Below, one piece after another: positions 5,527-13,257 of a stretch of 17,742 bases of DNA (position 1 is its first letter; every line of letters begins with the position of its first letter). The stretch comes from Collinsella sp. (GTDB lineage Bacteria; Actinomycetota; Coriobacteriia; Coriobacteriales; Coriobacteriaceae): contig DXZV01000004.1 in the NCBI GenBank assembly GCA_019419485.1, positions 16,377 to 34,118 of the forward strand. The letters are read 5' to 3'. The notes beneath the pieces were generated by a model. That model was not told where the DNA came from and made no database searches. It worked only from the letters and a program-made list of their open reading frames with translations. The translations under genes were made by a program, and so were the position numbers.

Positions 5527-6345
5527 CTAGCCGATGGCGTTTTTGAGTTCCGCACGGCGCTTTTTCATGCCCGTCATGACGGCGTTGCGCAGCTCGGGCA
5601 TGCGCGCGGTATCCATCTGTGGAACGCCCTCGAGCTTATAGGGAATCCCCAGCTGCTCATACTTGACGACGCCCATCGTGTGATACGGCAGCATCTCCAG
5701 GCCGACCACGTTGTGCCATGGAGCGATCAGGCGACCGAGCTTCTCGCATTCCTCCACCGTATCGGTGATACCCGGCACTACCACGTGGCGAATAACAACC
5801 TTGATCTTGCGACGCGCAAGCTCATCGCCAAACGCCAGGATGCGCGCAGGATCGCAACCGGTTAGCTTTTTATGCTCAGCCGGATCGGCGTGTTTAATGT
5901 CGAGCAGCACCATATCGGTCTCGTTGAGCACAGCATCGAACTTCTCCGGATGCTTGGGATCAAACGCATATCCGCAGCTATCAAGGCAGGTGTGCACGCG
6001 ACCATCGGGGTTGTTGTGCATTGCACAGAACAGGTCGGCCAAAAACTCGGGCTGCAGAAGCGGCTCGCCGCCCGAAACCGTAATTCCGCCGCTGCGGTAA
6101 AACTCATGGTTACTCTGGAACTCGTCCATAAGGTGCTCGACGGTCACCATGGTGCCGCCGTTAACCGACCAGGTATCGGGGTTGTGGCAATACGCACAAC
6201 GCATGGGGCAGCCCTGAACAAACACCACAAAGCGGATGCCGGGTCCGTCGACCGTTCCCATCGTTTCAATCGAATGTACGCGGCCCAGGGTAAACGCAGA
6301 GTCCTCGGGACGAGCATCCACACCCTCAAGCGTCATCTCAGCCAT
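5527..6345 (-). CDS. pflA: Pyruvate formate-lyase activating enzyme (radical SAM)
   Basis: Radical SAM enzyme that abstracts a hydrogen from the glycyl-radical glycine of pyruvate formate-lyase, using a 4Fe-4S cluster and S-adenosylmethionine, in the cytoplasm under anaerobic conditions. The protein has 272 residues. Seen: TMGTVDGPGIRFVVFVQGC, then the cluster motif C46-PMR-C50-AY-C53, GGEP (92-95) for SAM binding, and the LLDIKHADP, VVPGITD and MLPYH segments typical of PflA. The N-terminus is about 15 residues longer than in E. coli PflA. ATG 6345 has only a weak AGG about 8 nt before it. Here the activase is not adjacent to its substrate gene: degV and the palindromic repeat lie between. 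Its target in this window must be the glycine on the separate 83-residue subunit. Confidence 0.95.
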   Translation of the reverse strand: MAEMTLEGVDARPEDSAFTLGRVHSIETMGTVDGPGIRFVVFVQGCPMRCAYCHNPDTWSVNGGTMVTVEHLMDEFQSNHEFYRSGGITVSGGEPLLQPEFLADLFCAMHNNPDGRVHTCLDSCGYAFDPKHPEKFDAVLNETDMVLLDIKHADPAEHKKLTGCDPARILAFGDELARRKIKVVIRHVVVPGITDTVEECEKLGRLIAPWHNVVGLEMLPYHTMGVVKYEQLGIPYKLEGVPQMDTARMPELRNAVMTGMKKRRAELKNAIG

Positions 6346-6395
6346 TCCCGCAACCTTGCCTCTCTTTGGTTATTGCCAATTAAAATGCCAGAGCC

Positions 6396-6423
6396 ATTCT
6401 AGCCCATACGCATGATGGTGAAA
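6396..6423 (-). promoter_or_regulatory. Candidate pflA promoter
   Basis: On the minus strand TTTCAC (6418-6423) is 16 bp from TAGAAT (6396-6401), about 50 bp upstream of the pflA start. It lies after the degV terminator hairpin, so pflA appears to have its own promoter. No clear FNR-like or Rex-like dyad is seen next to it. Confidence 0.45.
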
Positions 6424-6467
6424 CGGTTTAGCGGCCAATTGGGTTGTCCTATTTGGCCCCACGCAAG

Positions 6468-6502
6468 AGCGGCGGGAGGGTTGCCGCACCCCGCCCGCCG
6501 CT
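6468..6502 (-). terminator. Hairpin terminator after degV
   Basis: AGCGGCGGG (6468-6476) pairs with CCCGCCGCT (6494-6502), with an inner GGGT/ACCC pairing. It lies about 30 bp downstream of the degV stop. The minus-strand tail CTCTTGCG has only a weak T-run, so termination may be partial or Rho-assisted. Confidence 0.5.
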
Positions 6503-6533
6503 GTGGCGATAGATATCAATAGACGCCAGGCCT

Positions 6534-7388
6534 TTACGCCTTGAGCGTGAGCACCGCGCCGAAGGCGGTCGGGCCGCAGTGGCTCGAGATGACGCCACCA
6601 ACCTGAGTCCAGGTAATGTCCTTAAAGCCCAGGTCGCGCGCATAGACTTCCATGTCGTCGCGCAACTCCTCGGAAAGACCCACCGAATACGCCAGGCCAA
6701 TATGCGAGTAGTCGATCTCGCCCTTCGCTACCATGTGGTCAAGAAAGGCACGGGCGCACTTGAGCATAGAACCGCGGAACTTCTTGGTCGCCACGAATTT
6801 ACCGCCCGTCACCTCGATGCAGGGCTTAATCTTGAGCAGGTGGGCGCCAAGGAATGCCACGTTGGACAGACGACCGCCCGCCTTAAGGAAGGCAAGGTCG
6901 GTAGGAACAAAGCCCAACAGCACGCGGTCCATGACGGAATTCGTAAATGCAAAGATCTCGTCGACGGTGGCATCGGGGTGGGCCTCGATGTATTTGGCAG
7001 TCTCGACGACAACGAGCGACTGGCCTACCGAGACAAAGCGCGTGTCCATGGAGAACACGTAGTCGCGCCCCTGGGCCGCAATCTTCGAGGACTGATGCGA
7101 GCAGGTCGTGGCCTCGGAATACGCAAGATGTAAAATGGTCGCATCGGGCTGCTCGGCATGAATGCGGTCGTACACATGCGCAAAATCCGCTGGCGAACAG
7201 CCACTGGTCTTGGGCATAACGCCAAACTCGTTACAGCGCGAGTAAATCTCGAGCGGGTCGATCGAGCCGTCCTCGACGGTCTCGTCACCAATCGTGACAT
7301 GCATAGGCACACGCACGATGCCGTAGCGCTCGCAGAGCTCCGGCGTCACATCCGAACCAGACTCAACCACGATTACGTACTTGCCCAT
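6534..7388 (-). CDS. DegV family fatty-acid-binding protein (FakB-like)
   Basis: 284-residue DegV protein. Family members bind a fatty acid and present it to the FakA kinase for incorporation into phospholipid. Seen: the N-terminal YVIVVESGSDVTPEL strand-loop, the TSGCSPADF motif (TSxxS, contacts the fatty-acid carboxylate), VFSMDTRFVSVGQ, and RLSNVAFLGAHLLKIKP, the typical central DegV helix with KIKP. It ends SSHCGPTAFGAVL, the usual C-terminal H-GPGA-like motif. ATG 7388 is chosen because family members start directly with this strand; an in-frame GTG (7397) is three codons upstream, and neither has a strong ribosome binding site. No fakA is seen here. The gene sits between the pyruvate formate-lyase small subunit and pflA but is separated from both by hairpins. 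Confidence 0.93.
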   Translation of the reverse strand: MGKYVIVVESGSDVTPELCERYGIVRVPMHVTIGDETVEDGSIDPLEIYSRCNEFGVMPKTSGCSPADFAHVYDRIHAEQPDATILHLAYSEATTCSHQSSKIAAQGRDYVFSMDTRFVSVGQSLVVVETAKYIEAHPDATVDEIFAFTNSVMDRVLLGFVPTDLAFLKAGGRLSNVAFLGAHLLKIKPCIEVTGGKFVATKKFRGSMLKCARAFLDHMVAKGEIDYSHIGLAYSVGLSEELRDDMEVYARDLGFKDITWTQVGGVISSHCGPTAFGAVLTLKA

Positions 7389-7473
7389 TCTTATCACGAC
7401 CCATCTCGACGTTGGTTTTTCAATATGTGACGCACGTCCGCCGTCCTACTGCAGAACGGCCCCGAGCGCCAAA

Positions 7474-7512
7474 GAGACGCCGCCCTTTGCACATAACAAA
7501 GGACAGCGTCTC
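7474..7512 (-). terminator. Hairpin in the degV upstream region
   Basis: GAGACGC (7474-7480) pairs with GCGTCTC (7506-7512), and CCTTTG (7484-7489) with CAAAGG (7497-7502), separated by a 3-nt internal loop on each side. The minus-strand tail is TTTGGCG, a very short T-run. It lies about 85 bp before degV and could be a weak terminator or leader structure. Confidence 0.45.
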
Positions 7513-7576
7513 CCTGGAAAACTCCGTGCTTAACTGAGATTTTACACGGTTTATTAAGGAGTGTTACTTACTCCGC

Positions 7577-7606
7577 AAACGGTAGCTATACGCGATAAAC
7601 GGTAGC
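7577..7606. repeat. Direct repeat AAACGGTAGC x2, 20 bp apart
   Basis: Two exact copies of AAACGGTAGC (7577-7586 and 7597-7606) start 20 bp apart, about two helical turns, a spacing seen for iterated regulator sites. The core AACGGTAG recurs upstream of the large pyruvate formate-lyase gene on the minus strand (10495-10502). They lie about 190 bp upstream of degV. Apart from this and the hairpins at 7474 and 7674, the 434 bp between degV and the small subunit gene holds no gene that I can support. Confidence 0.4.
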
Positions 7607-7673
7607 AAGCAAGAATCCAGAACGCTCAACCCATCAGGAGAGTTCCGCCTAAAGGGTGACTACACAGGAGACC

Positions 7674-7800
7674 CGCGAGGGCGTAATGGGCTTCTCCCCA
7701 GAACATTCCGCAGGACGAAAGTGCCCCGCCGCGCGAAGCGCACGGCGGGGCACTTTCATGTCCGAGGACGTTCTGGGGAGAAGCCCATTACGCCCTCGCG
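7674..7800. repeat. Nested long palindromic repeat, copy 2 (inverted relative to copy 1)
   Basis: Perfect 31-bp outer arms (7674-7704 and 7770-7800) and a perfect 15-bp inner stem (7717-7731 and 7743-7757) are separated by unpaired asymmetric segments. Its reverse complement aligns with 1-105: the CGTCCTCG and CTGCGGA internal segments and the GTGCGCTTCGCGCG apex match. The inner stem differs by a compensatory T-A to C-G change (CCCCGTCG versus CCCCGCCG). Outer arms share the GGGCTTC-CCCC core but then diverge while staying self-complementary. It begins 22 bp after the stop of the small pyruvate formate-lyase subunit and could protect or end that transcript. Confidence 0.88.
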
Positions 7801-7822
7801 ATCCTGCGGGAGTTAAACCCCT

Positions 7823-8074
7823 TTAGAACTTGTTGTGGAAGGTACGCGCAATGACCTCGTCCTGCTGCTCCTTGGTGAGCGTGTGGAAGTTCACGGCATA
7901 GCCGGAAACGCGGATGGTCAGCTGCGGGTACTTCTCGGGGTGAGCCTGAGCGTCGAGCAGCGTCTCACGGTTGAAGACGTTGATGTTCAGGTGGTGGCCA
8001 CCCTTCTCGGCGTAAGCGTCGAGCATGTGGACCAGGTTATCGGCCTGAGTCTCGGAAACTTCAGAAACCTTCAT
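7823..8074 (-). CDS. Glycyl-radical subunit of a split pyruvate formate-lyase
   Basis: 83-residue protein equivalent to the C-terminal glycyl-radical domain of PflB. Seen: HHLNINVFNRETLLDAQ, then HPEKYPQLTIRVSGYAV with the radical glycine at Gly58, then TLTKEQQDEVIARTF to the end. E. coli PflB has nearly the same run around its Gly734. The N-terminal 22 residues (MKVSEVSETQADNLVHMLDA) replace the linker that joins the domain in one-piece enzymes. AAGGAG lies 7 nt before ATG 8074, so it is translated independently. YfiD/GrcA of E. coli is a spare part for a damaged one-piece enzyme. Here the neighbouring large subunit lacks the domain, so this protein should be obligatory. PflA is the expected activator. 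Confidence 0.92.
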   Translation of the reverse strand: MKVSEVSETQADNLVHMLDAYAEKGGHHLNINVFNRETLLDAQAHPEKYPQLTIRVSGYAVNFHTLTKEQQDEVIARTFHNKF

Positions 8075-8097
8075 AATGTGTCTCCTTCGATTGATAG

Positions 8098-8158
8098 GCG
8101 CCGGCCGAAACCGGCGCGCTAATCAGTAATCGTTATTGTTAGTATAGCACTAACAATA
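8098..8158 (-). promoter_or_regulatory. Two hairpins between the two pyruvate formate-lyase genes
   Basis: First hairpin after the large-subunit stop: TATTGTTAGT/ACTAACAATA (8134-8143 and 8149-8158), 10 perfect pairs with a 5-nt loop, beginning 1 bp after the stop codon. Second: GCGCCGG/CCGGCGC (8098-8104 and 8111-8117), 7 pairs. Neither is followed by a convincing T-run on the minus strand, so they look more like mRNA processing or stability structures than strong terminators. They leave the small subunit's ribosome binding site (AAGGAG) free. Confidence 0.6.
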
Positions 8159-8159
8159 G

Positions 8160-10211
<2,052 letters not shown>

Positions 10212-10502
10212 TGTGTAACCACGCTCCTAGTTACGTGTAATGCGGCGCTCTCTCACACCGCTGCTTATTGAATTCTTGAATGTTCGGCTTGCACTACCGG
10301 CTTCTTCCGTTCTTCACCACACGTTGGTGCAGGGAAAACGTCTGTCCACCTTGGAACTACAACCCAAAACCCAAGATTTCACCCGTCTGAGAAGGATAAC
10401 ATAGCGGCCCTCTCCATCTGGGCTATTATATGTTTCTTTTTTTATATCATAATGGCGTTTTTTACAAACCCGCAGGAAATGCGAGCGCAAACAACTACCG
10501 TT
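10212..10502 (-). promoter_or_regulatory. Promoter and long leader of the pyruvate formate-lyase operon
   Basis: A perfect TATAAT on the minus strand (10425-10430) in an A+T-rich stretch implies a start near 10418 and an untranslated leader of about 205 nt. The -35 region is poor, suggesting dependence on an activator. The motif AACGGTAG (10495-10502, minus) lies about 80 bp upstream of the predicted start and is shared with the direct repeat at 7577-7606. I see no clear FNR, ArcA or Rex dyad and no riboswitch that I can name in the leader. The remaining 10503-10606 shows no feature. Confidence 0.5.
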
Positions 10503-10606
10503 CACCGATTTGTTTGGTATTTTTCCTTGCCTTTGTACGACCTTCGCTCTAGCTGTTATGCCAGCTTTAGCAGGGTAAAGTGTCCCAGAGACCCTACAGA
10601 AACTGC

Positions 10607-10638
10607 AGGGCGGCCACGGGATCCCCCGTGGCCGCCCT
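10607..10638 (-). terminator. Terminator of the kdgT unit
   Basis: AGGGCGGCCACGGG (10607-10620) pairs perfectly with CCCGTGGCCGCCCT (10625-10638) around a 4-nt loop, 40 bp after the kdgT stop. On the minus strand the tail is GCAGTTTCTG, a modest T-run. On the plus strand TTTTT occurs about 13 nt after the stem. Most likely it ends the kdgT transcript before the pyruvate formate-lyase promoter region. Confidence 0.7.
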
Positions 10639-10677
10639 GTGGTGTAGCTAGTTTTTAGCTTTGATTACCGCTTGGCA

Positions 10678-11697
10678 TTAGGCGGCTGCGGCGGCCTTGT
10701 CGGTCGTTGCCTTGCTATCGCCGTTGCCCTGGCCCTCAAAATGCTTGTAGCACCAGCTGGTGACCAGCGGGGTCAAAATAGCCGTAACGATTGCGCAGGC
10801 AGCAACCTGTGCCGTAGCCGTCGCGAGCACCGCACCGCCGTACATGGCCCCGTTGACGCTTGCCATGGCAGCAGGCGTGGCCACATTGGCTCCGGCGCAG
10901 CTCGAAATGGCCGCACCTGCGACACCCGTACCACCCGTGAGCTTATCGACCGCGATGACGGGAATTGCAAAGATCACCGAGCAGATCACGCCGAGCAGGA
11001 TGCCGGGAAGACCGCCGTTGATAAGCTGGCCAAAAGTCATGGTCGAGCCCATGGCAAAGAAGACGAGCACGATGATGGCGGAAAGTGCCGGTGCCATCAT
11101 CTTCTTAAAGCTGGGGAACAGGTTACCCAGAATAATGCCGACGACGATCGGCAGAATGGCGCCCACGAGCGACCAGCCGATCGGGGCCTGGCCGGCAGCG
11201 CCGAGCACGATCATCGTGACCGGAGGGCCGACAACCAGCGTGGTGATGGCGACAGCGCCACGCTCAGCCTCGTTGCCCATGGTACCCATCAGCCCAGCGT
11301 ACATAGCGTTGTTGGCGCCGGTGCAAGCCGCCAGCATCACCATGGCAGAGATGCCAAACAAGTTGTCGTTGAACACATAAAGGATGAGCAGCGACATGGC
11401 AACGACCACGATCTGCTTGACGGCGATGATGATGGCGCCGCGGGCAGCGGCGGCAGGAGCGCTCTTAAACGAAATCGTCGTACCGACGATGAGCAAAAAA
11501 GCGCCCACGAGCGGGCCAGCGCCCTGCTGGGTCATGCCAAGCGTAAAGCTGCCGAGCGTTTTGAACAGGTCGGGGAATAGCGTGTTGAGCAGACAGCCCA
11601 ACAGAAGCGGCACCAAGATATTGGCGCCCGGGATGGAGGACATCTTAAAGAACGGCTCCTTTGCCGCCGGCGCCTCCACCGCAGTCGATTCACTCAT
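10678..11697 (-). CDS. kdgT: 2-keto-3-deoxygluconate permease
   Basis: Integral membrane transporter of the KdgT family, expected to import 2-keto-3-deoxygluconate by proton symport. 339 residues with about ten hydrophobic segments. Characteristic stretches are SIPGANILVPLLLGCLLNTL near the N-terminus, ACTGANNAMYAGLMG in the middle and GGTGVAGAAISSCAGANVAT toward the end, close to the conserved small-residue motif of E. coli KdgT. The start is ATG 11697 (MSEST), because AAGGAG lies 6 nt before it. An upstream in-frame ATG at 11718 would place that site inside the gene. It follows a short-chain dehydrogenase by 108 bp, consistent with a pectin or hexuronate degradation unit. The alanine-rich C-terminal tail is unremarkable. 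Confidence 0.92.
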   Translation of the reverse strand: MSESTAVEAPAAKEPFFKMSSIPGANILVPLLLGCLLNTLFPDLFKTLGSFTLGMTQQGAGPLVGAFLLIVGTTISFKSAPAAAARGAIIIAVKQIVVVAMSLLILYVFNDNLFGISAMVMLAACTGANNAMYAGLMGTMGNEAERGAVAITTLVVGPPVTMIVLGAAGQAPIGWSLVGAILPIVVGIILGNLFPSFKKMMAPALSAIIVLVFFAMGSTMTFGQLINGGLPGILLGVICSVIFAIPVIAVDKLTGGTGVAGAAISSCAGANVATPAAMASVNGAMYGGAVLATATAQVAACAIVTAILTPLVTSWCYKHFEGQGNGDSKATTDKAAAAA

Positions 11698-11714
11698 ATA
11701 TATCTCCTTTGGAT

Positions 11715-11786
11715 GCATGCGAATCGTAGCCGCATGCGCCTATATCAGAAAGAAGGCGACGGTCCCGAGTCGCAGGAGCCGTCGCC
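11715..11786 (-). terminator. Terminator-like hairpin and second stem in the SDR-kdgT gap
   Basis: GGCGACGG (11755-11762) pairs with CCGTCGCC (11779-11786), and on the minus strand is followed by TTCTTTCT, a plausible intrinsic terminator 19 bp after the dehydrogenase stop. A second stem, GCATGCG/CGCATGC (11715-11721 and 11731-11737), lies just before the kdgT ribosome binding site. Partial read-through would make the permease less expressed than the enzyme. I see no separate kdgT promoter in the 108-bp gap. Confidence 0.55.
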
Positions 11787-11805
11787 GAATAATCGTCGCG
11801 GAGTA

Positions 11806-12555
11806 TTACCCGTCCAGAACGATGCCACCGTCGCAGTCACCGATCTCGCCGTTCACGAAGCTGGCGAGGTCGGAAGCGAAGAACAGCACCATCTGCGCAG
11901 GCTCGCTGGCCTGGGCGGCGCGGCCCAGAGGAATACCGTTGATGATGCGCTGAGAGTTCTCGTCAGAGAGGATCGAGGTCATATCGGTAAGCGTGAGCGA
12001 CGGGCATACAGCGTTGCAGCGAACGCCAAACTTGCCGCCTTCCTTGGCGACTGCCTTGGTTAGACCGTTAACACCGGCCTTGGAGCTCGCGTAAGCCGCG
12101 GTGCCGAGCAGGCCGCCGCCGATCTTGCCAGCAACAGAGCTCACGTTGACGATAGTGCCGGCATGGGCCGCCTTAAAGTGCGGGTACACGGCGTTCATCA
12201 TGGTAAAGGTGCCGTTGAGGTTGATGTCGATGGTACGGCGCCACTCGGTGTCATCGATCTCGTCGAACTTCTTGGTGCTGATGACGCCAGCGCAGTTAAT
12301 CAGGATGTTGGTCTGCGGCAGATCGGTGAAAATCTGCTCGACGGTCTCGCGCGCCTTGGGTGCATCGGCGACATCGAGCTGATAGAACTTGTTGCCCTCG
12401 CCAAGCTCGGCCACAGCGGCCTCGCCCTTAGCAGCGTTCCTTGCGATGAGCGCGACGTGTCCGCCGCCCGCAACGATTCCCTTGGCAATCTCGAGGCCAA
12501 TGCCCTGAGTGCCACCGGTAACGATCGCGGTCTTGCCCGTGAAGTCAAATGCCAT
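11806..12555 (-). CDS. Short-chain dehydrogenase/reductase, KduD-like
   Basis: NAD(P)-dependent oxidoreductase of the classical SDR family, 249 residues. Seen: dinucleotide motif TGGTQGIG (about 14-21), NCAGV, the catalytic serine in VNVSSVAGK and the YASSK (YxxxK) pair. It ends with the family-typical GEIGDCDGGIVLDG. ATG 12555 is chosen because the Rossmann start FDFTGKTAIVTGG follows directly and a purine-rich AAGGGGG lies upstream; the longer open frame to 12672 lacks these. Next to a KDG permease, the best guess is a 2-dehydro-3-deoxy-D-gluconate 5-dehydrogenase (KduD) or gluconate 5-dehydrogenase. Substrate cannot be read from sequence alone. Confidence 0.85.
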   Translation of the reverse strand: MAFDFTGKTAIVTGGTQGIGLEIAKGIVAGGGHVALIARNAAKGEAAVAELGEGNKFYQLDVADAPKARETVEQIFTDLPQTNILINCAGVISTKKFDEIDDTEWRRTIDINLNGTFTMMNAVYPHFKAAHAGTIVNVSSVAGKIGGGLLGTAAYASSKAGVNGLTKAVAKEGGKFGVRCNAVCPSLTLTDMTSILSDENSQRIINGIPLGRAAQASEPAQMVLFFASDLASFVNGEIGDCDGGIVLDG

Positions 12556-12616
12556 GACTCCATCCCCCTTTATGTAAGGTGTCTCCTTGCGGGAAGTTGG
12601 AGCATCGCACGTGGCG

Positions 12617-12622
12617 ATTATA
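12617..12622 (-). promoter_or_regulatory. Candidate -10 element for the SDR-kdgT unit
   Basis: A perfect TATAAT on the minus strand lies 62 bp upstream of the dehydrogenase start. A TTGTCA lies 22 bp further upstream, which is too far for a standard -35, so the promoter may need an activator. A sugar-acid regulator site was not recognised. The divergent region up to the MarR gene holds no gene that I can support. Confidence 0.4.
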
Positions 12623-12761
12623 TGAGTCCCAGTCGTCATGGTGGTGACAACCCCTCGCCTAACCGCGTGCATGATAGTTCTTTAAAACGCTTCAGCAATT
12701 GAATGATTTTAAGTCTTTATGCGCTCTTTATATTGCCCACTGTATGAGGCCCGCGTATGGG

Positions 12762-12819
12762 GGTATCATCTTTCACCGAAAATAGTTTCTAGTGTTAGGG
12801 GTTTTCGGTGGAAGATACC
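12762..12819 (+). promoter_or_regulatory. Inverted repeat over the marR start: probable operator or RNA attenuator
   Basis: GGTATC (12762-12767) and ACCGAAAA (12775-12782) are mirrored by TTTTCGGT (12802-12809) and GATACC (12814-12819). Total pairing is 14 bp in two blocks with a small internal asymmetry. The enclosed 19 nt include the ribosome binding site AGGGG, and the right arm covers the GTG start at 12808. As DNA it fits an autoregulatory MarR operator. As RNA it would sequester the translation start. Confidence 0.65.
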
Positions 12820-13257
12820 GATTTCCATGAGCTTGGGAGTCAGCTCCTTACCGAGTTTGGCGGCATTCACCAGCGCGTTTCGCGCTTTGTGGACAAAGCT
12901 CTCAGCGGCGAGATGGCTGTCATGCGCGCCCTTATGCTCGCTGGCGGTTCGCTCACGCCGAGCGAACTCGCCGATCGCGCCTGGGTCTCGAACGCCCGCA
13001 TCGCCAATATCCTACGCGCTCTCGAAGCCAAGGGTTGGGTTGAGCGTGAGCACTCAAAGACCGACCGTCGTCGCGTACACGTCATAGTGACCGACAAGGG
13101 ATTCCAGGATCTCGAAATCAAACGCCGGGAATTCGAGGACCGCACCGCGGCCTTCCTCGAGCAGCTCGGCGAAACAGATACCCAAGAGATGGTGCGCCTT
13201 CTTAGACGTGCCAACGAAATTATCGACCGCAATCAAGAAAGGAGAGATGCCGAGTGA
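12808..13257 (+). CDS. MarR family transcriptional regulator of the ABC exporter operon
   Basis: 149-residue winged-helix regulator. Seen: an N-terminal dimerisation helix (HELGSQLLTEFGGIHQRVSR), then the HTH and wing: LTPSELADRAWVSNARIANI, followed by LRALEAKGWVEREHSKTDRR and a hydrophobic VHVIVTDKG strand, the classic MarR wing with its D-x-R. A C-terminal helical part follows. Start GTG 12808 has AGGGG 6 nt before it. The stop overlaps the next gene's start in a GTGA junction (13254-13257), so regulator and exporter are translationally coupled. It probably represses its own operon until a substrate of the exporter binds; the inverted repeat at 12762-12819 is the likely site. Confidence 0.93.
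   Translation: MEDTDFHELGSQLLTEFGGIHQRVSRFVDKALSGEMAVMRALMLAGGSLTPSELADRAWVSNARIANILRALEAKGWVEREHSKTDRRRVHVIVTDKGFQDLEIKRREFEDRTAAFLEQLGETDTQEMVRLLRRANEIIDRNQERRDAE

Noticed and set aside
8075..8159. Recent frameshift or sequencing error breaking a single pflB
   Set aside because: The large subunit ends in its own tail and stop. The spacer contains two hairpins and a proper ribosome binding site, and the small protein starts with a new N-terminus. A simple indel would not create this arrangement.
10672..11580. 302-codon plus-strand open frame opposite kdgT
   Set aside because: Its product is rich in Arg, His, Asp and Gly, as expected for the antisense of an alanine-rich membrane protein. 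The minus-strand KdgT match is clear.
12680..12720. CcpA-type cre site upstream of the dehydrogenase
   Set aside because: CTGAAGCGTTTTA resembles a cre box superficially, but it is one base short of the consensus spacing and lacks the symmetric right half.
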